Notes under the pieces: generated by a model | What the model was told of the DNA's origin: nothing | The model's input: the letters and a program-made list of their open reading frames with translations, nothing else | Databases searched by the model: none | Program-made: the position numbers and the translations under genes | From: a virus | Length of the DNA: 64,000 nucleotides | Virus record (IMG/VR): IMGVR_UViG_3300021142_000028 | Span: 1-64,000 of that record | Direction: 5' to 3' (one strand) | Part shown: piece by piece, positions 1 through 7,418 of the stretch | Layout: each line of letters opens with the position of its first letter | How positions within the stretch are numbered: the first letter of the stretch is position 1

Positions 1-1
1 T

Positions 2-58
2 TTTCCTGGTATGTCAGATGCAAATACTGTTAAAGAAATAATTAATAGTTTTACATAA
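2..58 (+). CDS. 3' end of an unidentified CDS
   Basis: An open frame enters from the left edge and ends at TAA 56-58, giving the last 18 residues (ending KEIINSFT). It stops eight bases before the first tRNA. Too little remains to name a family. Confidence 0.4.
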   Translation, partial: FPGMSDANTVKEIINSFT

Positions 59-66
59 ATAGAGAT

Positions 67-138
67 TGCGGGGTAGAGCAGCGGTAGCTCGGAAGGCTCA
101 TAACCTTTAGGTCAGTGGTTCGAACCCACTCCCCGCTA
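67..138 (+). tRNA. tRNA-Met(CAT), initiator-like
   Basis: Full cloverleaf with a CTCATAA anticodon loop. The T-arm is AGTGG/CCACT around TTCGAAC. The first acceptor pair is a T-T mismatch (positions 1 and 72), and an unpaired 1:72 is the hallmark of bacterial initiator tRNA, so it is called fMet. The anticodon stem has only two of the usual three G-C pairs. CCA is not encoded. Confidence 0.8.
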
Positions 139-343
139 CACGATCCGAAACATGACAACGGATAGTATGCCTTATACGATGAGAAATGGAGTGATGACCA
201 TATAGGACTGATTATAGGACAATGTTCTATTTAGATTGACTATCTACTGAAAGCGGGAATAAATAGTAACCCATGAAGTCTATTCCTAACCTGAAAAGGG
301 ACAGCTACGACACCTGTAAGTTGGATAAATAAAGGTGTCAAAC
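139..343 (+). other. tRNA spacer with hairpins
   Basis: No reading frame of note. A 7-bp hairpin (309-315 with 333-339, GACACCT/AGGTGTC) lies just before the next tRNA. It may be a processing signal or part of a small structured RNA. Confidence 0.35.
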
Positions 344-419
344 GCCCAAGTAGCTCAGTTGGTAGAGCCGGTCATTTGTAATGATCAGGTCGCAGGTTCG
401 AACCCTGTCTTTGGCTCCA
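344..419 (+). tRNA. tRNA-Thr(TGT)
   Basis: Cloverleaf with acceptor GCCCAAG/CTTTGGC (one C-T mismatch), anticodon loop TTTGTAA and T-loop TTCGAAC. The 3' CCA is encoded (417-419), unlike most tRNAs here. A second Thr(TGT) gene lies at 9323. Confidence 0.9.
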
Positions 420-723
420 AAGAGGTGAGATCCTCCATAGTCTTTAATCCAAGACTTAAACAATGGATAGGGTATTAGACTGGACATCCTTAAACGCCAG
501 TCTCTTGGGAATAAAGCTGGAAAATCGTCCTTTCTCCCAGTAACGGTTGACGTTTTTAATTGGGGATGCCCAGTAGGTTTTTCAAATAGCAAAAACAATA
601 ATGACTACTCATATCATCTCAATATGGGGAAATATTCAGGAAGTATCGTTAGATACCGAGTACGTCCGATCAAACACTAATACGAGGTAGTGAAAATCCT
701 GCACGTAGGGCTTAGAAAATTAG
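420..723 (+). ncRNA. structured non-coding stretch
   Basis: About 300 bases without a credible gene but with several clear hairpins. These are AGTCTT/AAGACT nested in CCAT/ATGG near 436-464, AGACTGG/CCAGTCT near 477-503, and GTATC/GATAC near 643. No known RNA family core was recognised: RNase P, SRP RNA and group I core elements were looked for and not found. Confidence 0.35.
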
Positions 724-1077
724 TTACAGATGAAATTTCTGTTCTGGGTATGAATTGAAGGTACTGGTAGATTTAATTAATTCTATTGTACCTTCAATTT
801 TTTTACATGTATCAATAAAATTAATTACTTCATCATCACTTAAAAAAAACCATTCATTTTCTGATTGTGTTTTACTTAATGAATATCTTGAATGTAACCA
901 CTTCTCAATTTCCTTATAGTTTTTTGAATTATAAGAATTTATCAATGTTATTTTATTTGGATTACCCGTGGTTAAAGATTTTATCCGTTTTTCAACAGAT
1001 GTTTTTGTTATTCCAATTTTAAATAATTCCCTAAAACCATCAGAATCGGTTGACATTAAAAGATACACATAACCCAT
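724..1077 (-). CDS. GIY-YIG (T5orf172-like) nuclease
   Basis: 117 residues. The N-terminus MGYVYLLMS leads into FKIGITKTSVEKRI, the GIY-YIG pattern with the second strand as KIGIT and a basic R after it, as in T5orf172/Mug113-type domains. The whole protein is little more than the catalytic domain, so it is either a free-standing homing nuclease or a repurposed one. It lies convergent to the tRNA region. Confidence 0.7.
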   Translation of the reverse strand: MGYVYLLMSTDSDGFRELFKIGITKTSVEKRIKSLTTGNPNKITLINSYNSKNYKEIEKWLHSRYSLSKTQSENEWFFLSDDEVINFIDTCKKIEGTIELIKSTSTFNSYPEQKFHL

Positions 1078-1100
1078 ATTTTAATTTTAAATAAAATATT

Positions 1101-1553
1101 TTATTTTGTAAATGTGTTTTTTATTTTATTTTCCTTTTCTCCCTTTTTAACTAATTTAACATATTCTTTTTTTGGTTTACCAGGTTTTTTATCTAATGCA
1201 ATATAAACCAAACATTTTTTTATTCCATCAGGTGTTTTAACATTAACATGACTTTCTTTATAATCACCAACTTTAACACCTTCTTTTTTATCCAATATTT
1301 TTATATCTGATTTTTTAATTTCCCAAACCACACCATTTACATAATCATTTTTTGTTGATTTTTTAATTGATGCAACACCATCCTCATCAAAAAATGCATC
1401 CCAACCATGTAAAGTTCCATCAGATAATTTTTTTGCATCAGGACATCTTTTTTTCATTCTTTCAACATCCATATTGGAACCATATGCAAAATATAATATT
1501 TTTGTTTCAGAAATAATTTCGTTAATTAAATTTATAATTTTAATCATATTCAT
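1101..1553 (-). CDS. gamma-glutamylcyclotransferase-like protein with packaging leader
   Basis: 150 residues. Residues about 20-26 (YFAYGSN) are the substrate-loop signature of the GGCT/AIG2-like fold. A LHGW segment and a short beta-rich body follow. The first 16 residues (MIKIINLINEIISE from Met3) form the I/L-x-E leader shared by many proteins here, so cleavage after ISE would leave the enzyme domain intact. A role as an injected GGCT-like enzyme is inferred; the substrate is unknown. Confidence 0.65.
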   Translation of the reverse strand: MNMIKIINLINEIISETKILYFAYGSNMDVERMKKRCPDAKKLSDGTLHGWDAFFDEDGVASIKKSTKNDYVNGVVWEIKKSDIKILDKKEGVKVGDYKESHVNVKTPDGIKKCLVYIALDKKPGKPKKEYVKLVKKGEKENKIKNTFTK

Positions 1554-1567
1554 AAATATTTATAAAA

Positions 1568-2260
1568 ATGAAAGTAGACGCATTATTTATCTCCGATGTA
1601 CATCTGGGTTCAAAAGGTTCAAATGCTGAACATGTTTTAAAACTTTTAAAAGAATATGAACCCAAAACATTATTTCTTGTTGGTGACATAATTGATGGTT
1701 GGTTATTAAAAAGAAGATTTAGATGGCCACAATCCCACACAAACGTATTAAGAAAAATCCTATCCTATTCAAAAAACAATATCAAAGTAATTTATATTCC
1801 CGGTAACCACGATGACTTTTTAAGAGAATATGGTGAATTTTCTTTTGGTAATATTGAAGTTCATAATGAATATGTTTTTGAAAATACATTTATAACTCAT
1901 GGTGATCTTTATGATGGGGTTGTTAAATTAAAATGGTTGGGGGTTCTTGGTTCAGTAGGTTATGATTTGGCTATCAGCATTGATAAGAGATTAAAAAAAA
2001 TGGGTTATAAAAGAAGTTTATCAAAATTCTTAAAACAAAAAGTAAAAGAAGCTGTTAAATATATTACACAATATGAAGTGGAATTGGTAAGACAAGCAAA
2101 AAAACATAAATGTGATACAGTTATTTGTGGACATATACATAAACCTGAAGATAGAATAGTTGATGGTGTAAGATATTTGAATTGTGGTGATTGGATTGAA
2201 AATAACTCATACATAACACTTTTAAACGGAAAATACGAAGTACATGAATATAAGATATAA
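1568..2260 (+). CDS. metallophosphoesterase, UDP-2,3-diacylglucosamine hydrolase-like
   Basis: 230 residues with the calcineurin-type metal motifs: D10-x-H12, GD at 39-40, GNHDD at 79-83, THGD at 110-113 and GHIH at 188-191. The spacing and the FRWPQS segment are like LpxH/LpxH2-type lipid A pyrophosphatases, but a phage could use the fold for other phosphodiesters. The start codon is 14 bases beyond the divergent GGCT-like gene. The end overlaps the next gene by 17 bases, implying co-translation. Confidence 0.8.
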   Translation: MKVDALFISDVHLGSKGSNAEHVLKLLKEYEPKTLFLVGDIIDGWLLKRRFRWPQSHTNVLRKILSYSKNNIKVIYIPGNHDDFLREYGEFSFGNIEVHNEYVFENTFITHGDLYDGVVKLKWLGVLGSVGYDLAISIDKRLKKMGYKRSLSKFLKQKVKEAVKYITQYEVELVRQAKKHKCDTVICGHIHKPEDRIVDGVRYLNCGDWIENNSYITLLNGKYEVHEYKI

Positions 2261-2966
2261 ATTAACAATCGTCATTCCTTGTAAAAATGAGGAAAATTAT
2301 ATTGAAAGAACAATCAACTCTATTGTTAGACAAAAAAATATAATTGGAACTAGAGTTATTATTGCTGATGCATTTTCCACAGATAAAACTAGAATGATTG
2401 TAAGTGATCTACAAACAAAATTTAAAGACATCATAAGAATTGAATTAATTAATGGAGGATCTGTTTCTTTTGCGAGAAATAAAGGTGCATCAATGGTTAA
2501 TACAAAATATACATTATTTTTGGATGCTGATACTGTTTTGGATGACCCAAAAATTATTAATGATTCTTTATTCGATATGTATCATTATAAATTAGATTTA
2601 TTAACCTGTAAAGTTAAATCGTATGGTAAAGATATAAGAACAAGTATTATGTTCAGTCTATTTAATCCAATAAATTATCTATTATCTTTAACCACACCAT
2701 TTGCAGTTGGAATGTTTTTTTTAACAAAAACATGTGTATTCAATGAATTAGGTGGTTTTGATAAAACATTACATCACTCAGAAGATTACTGGTTATCAAA
2801 ACAATATAACCCAAAGAAATTTAGAATATCAAAACATTATATTGGTCAGGATGATAGAAGATTTAAAAAAATGGGTTATTTTGGAATGATTAAATTATTA
2901 ATTAACGGATACTTATATAAAGATAATAAAGAATTTTTTCAACAAGATGTAAATTATTGGGACTAA
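2244..2966 (+). CDS. family 2 glycosyltransferase (GT-A fold)
   Basis: 240 residues. The N-terminal TIVIPCKNEENYIERTINS is the nucleotide-sugar binding start of GT2 enzymes. DAD at 94-96 is the metal-binding DxD, and GGFD near residue 168 with ED near 176 are the acceptor and base region. It probably glycosylates host envelope or phage components. It starts inside the upstream phosphoesterase gene, and one base separates its stop from the next start. Confidence 0.85.
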   Translation: MNIRYKLTIVIPCKNEENYIERTINSIVRQKNIIGTRVIIADAFSTDKTRMIVSDLQTKFKDIIRIELINGGSVSFARNKGASMVNTKYTLFLDADTVLDDPKIINDSLFDMYHYKLDLLTCKVKSYGKDIRTSIMFSLFNPINYLLSLTTPFAVGMFFLTKTCVFNELGGFDKTLHHSEDYWLSKQYNPKKFRISKHYIGQDDRRFKKMGYFGMIKLLINGYLYKDNKEFFQQDVNYWD

Positions 2967-2967
2967 C

Positions 2968-3555
2968 ATGAAAATATATAATATATTAAACGAAATATTA
3001 AACGAAAATACAATAACACTACCAAATATACCAAACACAAAAAACTTTTGGCATGGTGGTAATCTTGATGATTATAATGAAATAATTGCACAAAAAAATG
3101 GTCGATATGAATATGGACCTGGTTTATATCTTATTACAAAATATAATATTGCAAAAAAATATTCAAAAGGTAGTAGAAAACTTTATATCATAACAGTTGA
3201 ATTGGGAAATGATATTACCAATTCATCAATACCAGAAAAAAATGTTCATGAATTTATAAACACCTATGTTATAAAAGGTTTAAGAAAAATTGTTATGGAA
3301 CGTTTGGAAAGATACACAGAAAATGGAATGGTAGATGCTGAAATATTCAATAATATTATTTTAAATCATAAAGCAATAAAAGGAACTAATACTTCTAAAC
3401 TACGTCAATTTTTAATTGATAATAATATTGATTACGAAATTGTTGGTAATGCGTTTGGGTTTGGAGAAAAAATGATGGTCTTGTATAATATGAAAAAGAT
3501 AGTAAATGTTTTACAAGTAAAATCAAATGATAGATTAGACAATTATGATCTTTAA
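2968..3555 (+). CDS. ADP-ribosyltransferase-like protein with packaging leader
   Basis: 195 residues. FWHGG (27-31) followed by YGPGLYLITKYNIAKKYS (49-66) resembles the His and Tyr strands of ADP-ribosyltransferase folds (H-G, then G-L-Y-L-T with a following helix). The third catalytic Glu is not certain. The N-terminus MKIYNILNEILNE ends in L-N-E, the leader type shared with other proteins here. T4 Alt is a packaged, injected ADP-ribosyltransferase with such a leader, so a similar role is inferred. Confidence 0.6.
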   Translation: MKIYNILNEILNENTITLPNIPNTKNFWHGGNLDDYNEIIAQKNGRYEYGPGLYLITKYNIAKKYSKGSRKLYIITVELGNDITNSSIPEKNVHEFINTYVIKGLRKIVMERLERYTENGMVDAEIFNNIILNHKAIKGTNTSKLRQFLIDNNIDYEIVGNAFGFGEKMMVLYNMKKIVNVLQVKSNDRLDNYDL

Positions 3556-3686
3556 CCATTACCACTAATTTTCCCACAAATCTCACATTTAACCATAATT
3601 GATACTTTGTTTTTTAGATCACATTCATCACAATCAATATAACGATGAAAACCTACAAAACATAATATCTTTCTGATTATTTTCAT
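3552..3686 (-). CDS. small zinc-ribbon peptide
   Basis: 44 residues (MKIIRKILCFVGF...). Two CxxC pairs (CDEC and CEIC) are spaced like a rubredoxin-type zinc knuckle. The stop overlaps the end of the convergent upstream gene by four bases. Function unknown. Confidence 0.5.
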   Translation of the reverse strand: MKIIRKILCFVGFHRYIDCDECDLKNKVSIMVKCEICGKISGNG

Positions 3687-3799
3687 TTATAAATAAATAT
3701 TTTAAAAAACATTTTATTATTCCAAATATTTCACTTATATTTGCCTCATCAAAGTACGAAAACAAAGTATAATAAAAAAAAAATAAAAATATTTTGTAG

Positions 3800-3823
3800 T
3801 TTGAAAAACTTTTCGTATATTTG
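3800..3823 (+). promoter_or_regulatory. promoter of small RNA
   Basis: TTTG at 3800-3803 and TATATTTG at 3816-3823 match the Bacteroidota -33/-7 pair with normal spacing. The only thing downstream is the small RNA that ends in a strong terminator. Confidence 0.6.
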
Positions 3824-3828
3824 CATAT

Positions 3829-4008
3829 AATTATTAGTAAGATGAAATTATTGACGAACATACTAACACTTAACCCTAACCCGTTATATAACGGCAATAG
3901 AGGAAATGTGCAAAGTATAGTATGTTCGGAATATAAAATATAAAATAGATTAATTTCTAAAAAATATAACCCGAACTTACTAATAAAAAAATAAGTTCGG
4001 GTTTTTTG
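3829..4008 (+). ncRNA. stand-alone small RNA with own promoter and terminator
   Basis: An isolated transcription unit of about 180 nt. A long stem (GAACATACT near 3856 with AGTATGTTC near 3922) encloses the perfect hairpin CCGTTATATAACGG, and the unit ends at the 3968-4008 terminator. A 33-codon ORF from ATG 3841 overlaps the stem, so a small peptide is an alternative. No known RNA family was recognised. Confidence 0.5.
3968..4008 (+). terminator. rho-independent terminator
   Basis: AACCCGAACTTA pairs with TAAGTTCGGGTT, followed by a T-run. It ends the small RNA unit. Confidence 0.85.
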
Positions 4009-4035
4009 TTTTAGTTCTTTTACATTGTTGTATAA

Positions 4036-4725
4036 TTAGTTAATATTGTTTTTTAATATTAAATTTTCATTAATTATTTTAGTTATAATATCTAAATATT
4101 TTTGACTTGTGGATGGTTTAACATATTTTTGTTGTGATGTATCAATAACACATAATGATATGTTATTTTCAATACATTTTTTAAATTTTAAAGAATCGTT
4201 AATTTGTGTTGATATTAATCTTTCATTACTAAAAACAGGTTCATAATGAAAGATACCGTTTAATTCAAATGCTAGTGAAAGAGATGGTATATAAATATCT
4301 AATTCTGAATTAATAATATCTTTTTTATTATAGTTAATTAACAGTTCTGGATAAATTTGTGTTAATTGTTCTTCTATCCAAATTTCCAATTTAGAACGTT
4401 TATAACCAAATGTTTTATGTGAATTTAAATATATCGTAGAACATGAATGACTACAAAATGTATTTTTATGTCGTTTACTTGCTGAATATAGTTTTGTTAT
4501 AACAGTATTACAATTAGTACAATTGGTGGTTATCATAATATTTTTTTTTCTATGTTCTCTGCGACATTCGGAATTACAAAAATCAAATGTTCTATGACCC
4601 CATTTATTATTTTCTATGGTTTTCTTTTTTACATAGAATATATGATCACAACCAACACAAATAAGTGGAATGTCGGTTTCTGGTGTTGAGTTATTATATT
4701 CTTCTGGTGTATATGTATGTTTCAT
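4036..4725 (-). CDS. homing endonuclease, PD-(D/E)XK (Vsr-like) with zinc knuckles
   Basis: 229 residues. The N-terminal half has paired Cys motifs (CVGC, CNSEC, CTNC, CSHSC) typical of DNA-binding knuckles in phage homing enzymes. The C-terminal half has the core SELDIYIPSLSLAFELNG: the catalytic D at about 149, E-x-N after the strand and HYE. This resembles the EDxHD/very-short-patch-repair class of free-standing homing endonucleases. It sits between tRNA-region units, antisense to their direction. Confidence 0.7.
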   Translation of the reverse strand: MKHTYTPEEYNNSTPETDIPLICVGCDHIFYVKKKTIENNKWGHRTFDFCNSECRREHRKKNIMITTNCTNCNTVITKLYSASKRHKNTFCSHSCSTIYLNSHKTFGYKRSKLEIWIEEQLTQIYPELLINYNKKDIINSELDIYIPSLSLAFELNGIFHYEPVFSNERLISTQINDSLKFKKCIENNISLCVIDTSQQKYVKPSTSQKYLDIITKIINENLILKNNIN

Positions 4726-4823
4726 ATGTATATAAATATCATAAGAAAAAATAAAAATTAAATTTCTTTGACATTGTGGAATAAGTTGCCCTGGTGGTGA
4801 AACTAGGTAGACACGCGGGACTT

Positions 4824-5768
4824 AAAAAGTGATACACGATTAATTTAATTAACTTTTGTGTTAGTTCGATATATTTATTATATATGAAACATAAATACAC
4901 AAAAGAAGAATTAGAAATTGCAGTTAGTAAATCATTAAGTATTGCACAAGTTTGCAGAGAATTAAGTATTAGACCTGTTGGTGGTAATTATAAAACTATT
5001 AATATTATGTTAAAAAAAAATAATATTAATATTAATCATTTTACAGGAAAAGGATGGAATACTGGTACAAGATATAAGACATTTTCTAAAAAACAATCTT
5101 TATCTGAAATTTTAGTAGAAAATTCTACATATTCAAATACTAATTCATTAAGAAAACGATTAATTAAAGAAAATATTAAAGAATATAAATGTGAAAGATG
5201 TGAAAATACAATTTGGTTAAATCAACCTATTAAATTAGAACTTAATCATATAAATGGTAATAATATGGATAATCGTATTGAAAACTTAGAAATACTTTGC
5301 CCTAACTGTCATTCAATGACATCAAATTTTCGTAGTAAAAATAAATTGAGTGCACTTTCTGAAAAGAGAGATGTAGAATATCGTAAATTCAGGGAAGACT
5401 TAACTGTTAATCCTGAGCCAAGCTCTATTAAAAATAGAGAAGGTGCAGAGACTTTACACGATATACCTAAATCAGTTAAAACAAAAAAATGTTTACATTG
5501 TAATAATGATTTTATTTTTAGTCGGAATGAAAGTAAATATTGTTCAACTGAGTGTTATAGAGAACACTCAAGAACAAATATACCTAAAGTTCCTGATTTA
5601 TTAAAATCATTTGAAATATATGGATCATTTGTTCAAGTTGGTAAACATTATAATGTTTCAGATAAAGCTGTACATAAATGGTGTGAATTATATGGAATAA
5701 CTGACATGGTAAAGAGAAAGTCCAGACCACAAACATTATAAAATGGTAATGAAAATTATAGTGGTAAG
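4824..5768 (+). other. group I intron in tRNA-Leu
   Basis: 945 nt. The conserved core is present: the Q element AATCCTGAGCCAAGC (about 5409-5423), the R element GGTGCAGAGACTTT (about 5441-5454), and an S element whose AAAGTC (about 5717) pairs with GACTTT of R to form P7. Because only short sequence flanks the ORF, the core is also read as protein. The terminal G is at 5768. Confidence 0.85.
4884..5741 (+). CDS. intron-encoded HNH homing endonuclease
   Basis: 285 residues. The N-terminus is a helix-turn-helix-like IAQVCRELSIRPVGGNY. The HNH core is CERC-LELNHINGNNMDNRIENLEILCPNCHSMT (about 109-152). The C-terminus has a CLHCNNDF-CSTEC knuckle and a second HTH (VGKHYNVSDKAVHKWCELYG). The stretch around residues 176-190 is translated from the ribozyme core, so RNA and protein functions share bases. 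It likely mobilises the intron into unoccupied tRNA-Leu genes. Confidence 0.85.
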   Translation: MKHKYTKEELEIAVSKSLSIAQVCRELSIRPVGGNYKTINIMLKKNNININHFTGKGWNTGTRYKTFSKKQSLSEILVENSTYSNTNSLRKRLIKENIKEYKCERCENTIWLNQPIKLELNHINGNNMDNRIENLEILCPNCHSMTSNFRSKNKLSALSEKRDVEYRKFREDLTVNPEPSSIKNREGAETLHDIPKSVKTKKCLHCNNDFIFSRNESKYCSTECYREHSRTNIPKVPDLLKSFEIYGSFVQVGKHYNVSDKAVHKWCELYGITDMVKRKSRPQTL

Positions 5769-5819
5769 AAAATCCCGTCCCCAGCAATGGGGGTGCGGGT
5801 TCGACCCCCGCCTAGGGCA

Positions 5820-5885
5820 CAAAAAACATACATGATTTATAATTGTTATGGATACAATTCCTGATTATATTGATGTATGTTAAAT
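5820..5885 (+). other. tRNA spacer hairpin
   Basis: ACATACAT pairs with ATGTATGT near its ends, with an inner AATTGT/ACAATT hairpin, so the whole spacer can fold into one rod between tRNA-Leu and tRNA-Arg. Confidence 0.4.
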
Positions 5886-5957
5886 GGTCTTGTAATTCAA
5901 TGGATAGAATAATTGTTTTCTAAACAATACATAGTGGTTCGATCCCACTCAGGACTA
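5886..5957 (+). tRNA. tRNA-Arg(TCT)
   Basis: Anticodon arm ATTGT-TTTCTAA-ACAAT, T-arm AGTGG/CCACT, acceptor GGTCTTG/CAGGACT with two wobble pairs. It reads AGA, the Arg codon favoured in AT-rich phage genes. Confidence 0.9.
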
Positions 5958-5968
5958 CATTTTTATAT

Positions 5969-6059
5969 TGGGGTGTGAAGTCAATGGAAGACGACTAGTT
6001 TTGGGAACTAGAAAGTAGGTTAATATCCGAAAATGCGAGTTCGAGTCTCGTCACCCCAA
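5969..6059 (+). tRNA. tRNA-Pro(TGG) with an unusually long variable region
   Basis: Acceptor TGGGGTG/CACCCCA is perfect and the anticodon arm CTAGT-TTTGGGA-ACTAG gives TGG. About 23 nt lie between the anticodon stem and the T-stem, like a class II tRNA, although Pro tRNAs are class I. The identity rests on the anticodon only. Confidence 0.75.
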
Positions 6060-6087
6060 CATTTGAACTTTTGTACCTTTTTAAAAT

Positions 6088-6160
6088 TCCCACATAGCTC
6101 AGTTGGTAGAGCAAAATCCTGTTAAGATTGAGGTCGGGGGATCGTGACCCTCTGTGGGAG
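6088..6160 (+). tRNA. tRNA-Asn(GTT)
   Basis: Acceptor TCCCACA/TGTGGGA, anticodon loop CTGTTAA, T-stem GGGGG/CCCTC. The T-loop reads ATCGTGA, so the usual T54 is A. The discriminator is G. Confidence 0.85.
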
Positions 6161-6167
6161 CATTTAT

Positions 6168-6251
6168 GGTCAAATGGCGTAATTGGTAGACGCGCTGGAT
6201 TCAAAACCCGGTGTCCGTAAAGACGTGAAAGTTCGAGTCTTTCTTTGATCA
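6168..6251 (+). tRNA. tRNA-Leu(CAA)
   Basis: Class II tRNA with a long variable arm, anticodon loop TTCAAAA, T-arm GAAAG/CTTTC and acceptor GGTCAAA/TTTGATC. There is an A-C mismatch at the bottom of the anticodon stem. Confidence 0.85.
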
Positions 6252-6261
6252 CAATAAATAC

Positions 6262-6336
6262 ACTTGTATAGACCAATTGGAAGGAGTCATATGTCTTAGG
6301 AACATAGTAGTGTCGGTTCGAATCCGACTATAAGTA
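6262..6336 (+). tRNA. tRNA with anticodon TAG (Leu by code), short variable loop
   Basis: Acceptor ACTTGTA/TATAAGT, anticodon arm TATGT-CTTAGGA-ACATA, T-arm GTCGG/CCGAC. The variable loop is only five bases, although tRNA-Leu is normally class II. The aminoacyl identity is therefore uncertain. Confidence 0.75.
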
Positions 6337-6440
6337 CAAAGGTTAATTGGGGAAAGGTAGTATCACTATCGGAGGTGAAATAAGTAATGCCAATTATAAA
6401 AACAGATGTCCACTCGCCCATCTTCTGTTTTCCTAAATTC
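6337..6440 (+). other. tRNA spacer with hairpin
   Basis: AAAACAGATG (near 6398) can pair with CATCTTCTGTTTT (near 6419). Nothing else was recognised before tRNA-Tyr. Confidence 0.35.
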
Positions 6441-6525
6441 GGGACGTTATCCTGTAAGTGGTAGCAGAAACGACTGTAAATCGTTTGTCTTAATGACTCG
6501 GATGGTTCGACCCCATCACGTCCCA
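6441..6525 (+). tRNA. tRNA-Tyr(GTA)
   Basis: Class II cloverleaf with acceptor GGGACGT/ACGTCCC, anticodon loop CTGTAAA and a long variable arm as expected for bacterial Tyr. Confidence 0.92.
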
Positions 6526-6554
6526 CAATTTTTTAAAAATTAAATTTTTTATTT

Positions 6555-7088
6555 ATGAAATCAAGTGTTTTAGAACGTATTATGAAACGTTCGCCGGAAG
6601 AAATTGAAATTGGTAGACAAAGAAGAAAAAAACAAATTGAAGAACTTTCTTTGGAATATCAACTTGGTCAATATGTTGGTGAATATATAGTTTACAGAAC
6701 ATTACCAACATTAAGTTGTGATGATATTACAACCAGAAACACTATTCAAGTTTCAGAAGAAGAAACAAACGAACTTAAAAGATTAAATGATATATGGTTT
6801 AATAAAGTTTGGAACTTTAGAGGAACAGAAGAAGAAAAAAAGGAAGCAACAAAAGAAGAATGGAATAATCTTAGAACATATCAAAAAATGTTGGATGATA
6901 AATATTATCCCCCAACAATTCAATCACATCTGTCACCTTTAAATGTAAAAGATATGAATGAATTTAAACGAGGTTTAATTGACTGTTTATGGAGTTCTGA
7001 TTGTTGTTCTTATAGTTTGAAAGAAGAAGATATTTTGATTGAAACTAATGATGATTATTTATTCACAACAATCACATTAAAAAGATAA
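6555..7088 (+). CDS. hypothetical protein, 177 aa
   Basis: Not recognised. The N-terminal 40 residues are a charged helix (SPEEIEIGRQRRKKQIEEL), followed by mixed alpha/beta sequence with a WFNKVWNF segment and a C-terminal Cys pair (DCCSY). It has no transmembrane segment or known motif. It is one of the few non-endonuclease genes inside the tRNA cluster, and a hairpin RNA follows its stop. Confidence 0.6.
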   Translation: MKSSVLERIMKRSPEEIEIGRQRRKKQIEELSLEYQLGQYVGEYIVYRTLPTLSCDDITTRNTIQVSEEETNELKRLNDIWFNKVWNFRGTEEEKKEATKEEWNNLRTYQKMLDDKYYPPTIQSHLSPLNVKDMNEFKRGLIDCLWSSDCCSYSLKEEDILIETNDDYLFTTITLKR

Positions 7089-7091
7089 AAG

Positions 7092-7155
7092 AATTACCTA
7101 CTGGTACAACCTGAGCATGACTTGTAGTGGTGACCGTAGTGAGGAGTGGGTAATT
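7092..7155 (+). ncRNA. small rod-like RNA in tRNA cluster
   Basis: AATTACC (7092-7098) pairs with GGTAATT (7149-7155), enclosing a TACAA/TTGTA hairpin. It starts directly after the preceding stop codon and ends just before tRNA-Met. Confidence 0.45.
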
Positions 7156-7164
7156 GTTTTATAT

Positions 7165-7238
7165 TGATCCTTAGCTCAGTTGGTTAGAGCAAATGACTCA
7201 TAATCATTAGGTGATCGGTTCGAGACCGGTAGGATCAA
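7165..7238 (+). tRNA. tRNA-Met(CAT), elongator type
   Basis: Perfect acceptor TGATCCT/AGGATCA, anticodon arm ATGA-CTCATAA-TCAT, T-arm ATCGG/CCGGT. The paired 1:72 distinguishes it from the initiator at 67. A lysidine-modified Ile(CAT) tRNA cannot be excluded. Confidence 0.85.
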
Positions 7239-7245
7239 CATCATC

Positions 7246-7340
7246 GTTATATACCCCTTGAATGAATCTAACTCGTGCATCTCGAGCAATACATGAGGTA
7301 ATGACAAATTGGTTCAGGTAAGTCCAAGGGGGTATATAAC
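7246..7340 (+). ncRNA. structured RNA closed by a 15-bp stem
   Basis: GTTATATACCCCTTG (7246-7260) is complementary to 7325-7340 with one extra G. The 64-nt interior includes a CTCG/CGAG hairpin. There is no ORF. It lies between two tRNAs and would be released as a discrete RNA by tRNA processing. Confidence 0.55.
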
Positions 7341-7347
7341 TAAATTT

Positions 7348-7418
7348 GGGTATAAGTACCGAGCGAAGCAAGAATGGTCTAATTCGGATGTGTGTGGGTT
7401 CGACTCCCATTGTATCCA
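7348..7418 (+). tRNA. tRNA-like gene with aberrant anticodon arm
   Basis: Acceptor GGGTATA/TGTATCC and T-arm GTGGG-TTCGACT-CCCAT are good. The D-arm is weak, and the anticodon arm (GAAT-GGTCTA-ATTC) leaves a six-base loop with no normal U33-anticodon frame. It may be a decayed tRNA (possibly Asp, GTC) or a structural mimic. Confidence 0.5.

Larger units (their letters stand above)
4788..5819 (+). tRNA. tRNA-Leu(TAA), interrupted by a group I intron
   Basis: Exons 4788-4823 and 5769-5819. Spliced, they give acceptor GCCCTGG/CTAGGGC, the anticodon arm GGGA-CTTAAAA-TCCC (anticodon TAA), a long class II variable arm and the T-arm GCGGG/CCCGC. The break falls exactly between T34 and A35, the classic site of the cyanobacterial and plastid tRNA-Leu(UAA) intron. 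Exon 1 ends in T and the intron ends in G, as group I splicing requires. Confidence 0.9.

Noticed and set aside
338-598. Minus-strand ORF reading ...AKDRVRTCDLIITNDRLYQLSYLGV
   Set aside because: A classic artefact: the reverse translation of a tRNA T-arm and anticodon region. Similar ORFs at 5995, 6296, 7207 and 9534 are the same kind.
420-723. A second group I or group II intron in the tRNA region
   Set aside because: No P-Q-R-S core or group II domain V could be found, and the flanking sequences do not join into a tRNA.
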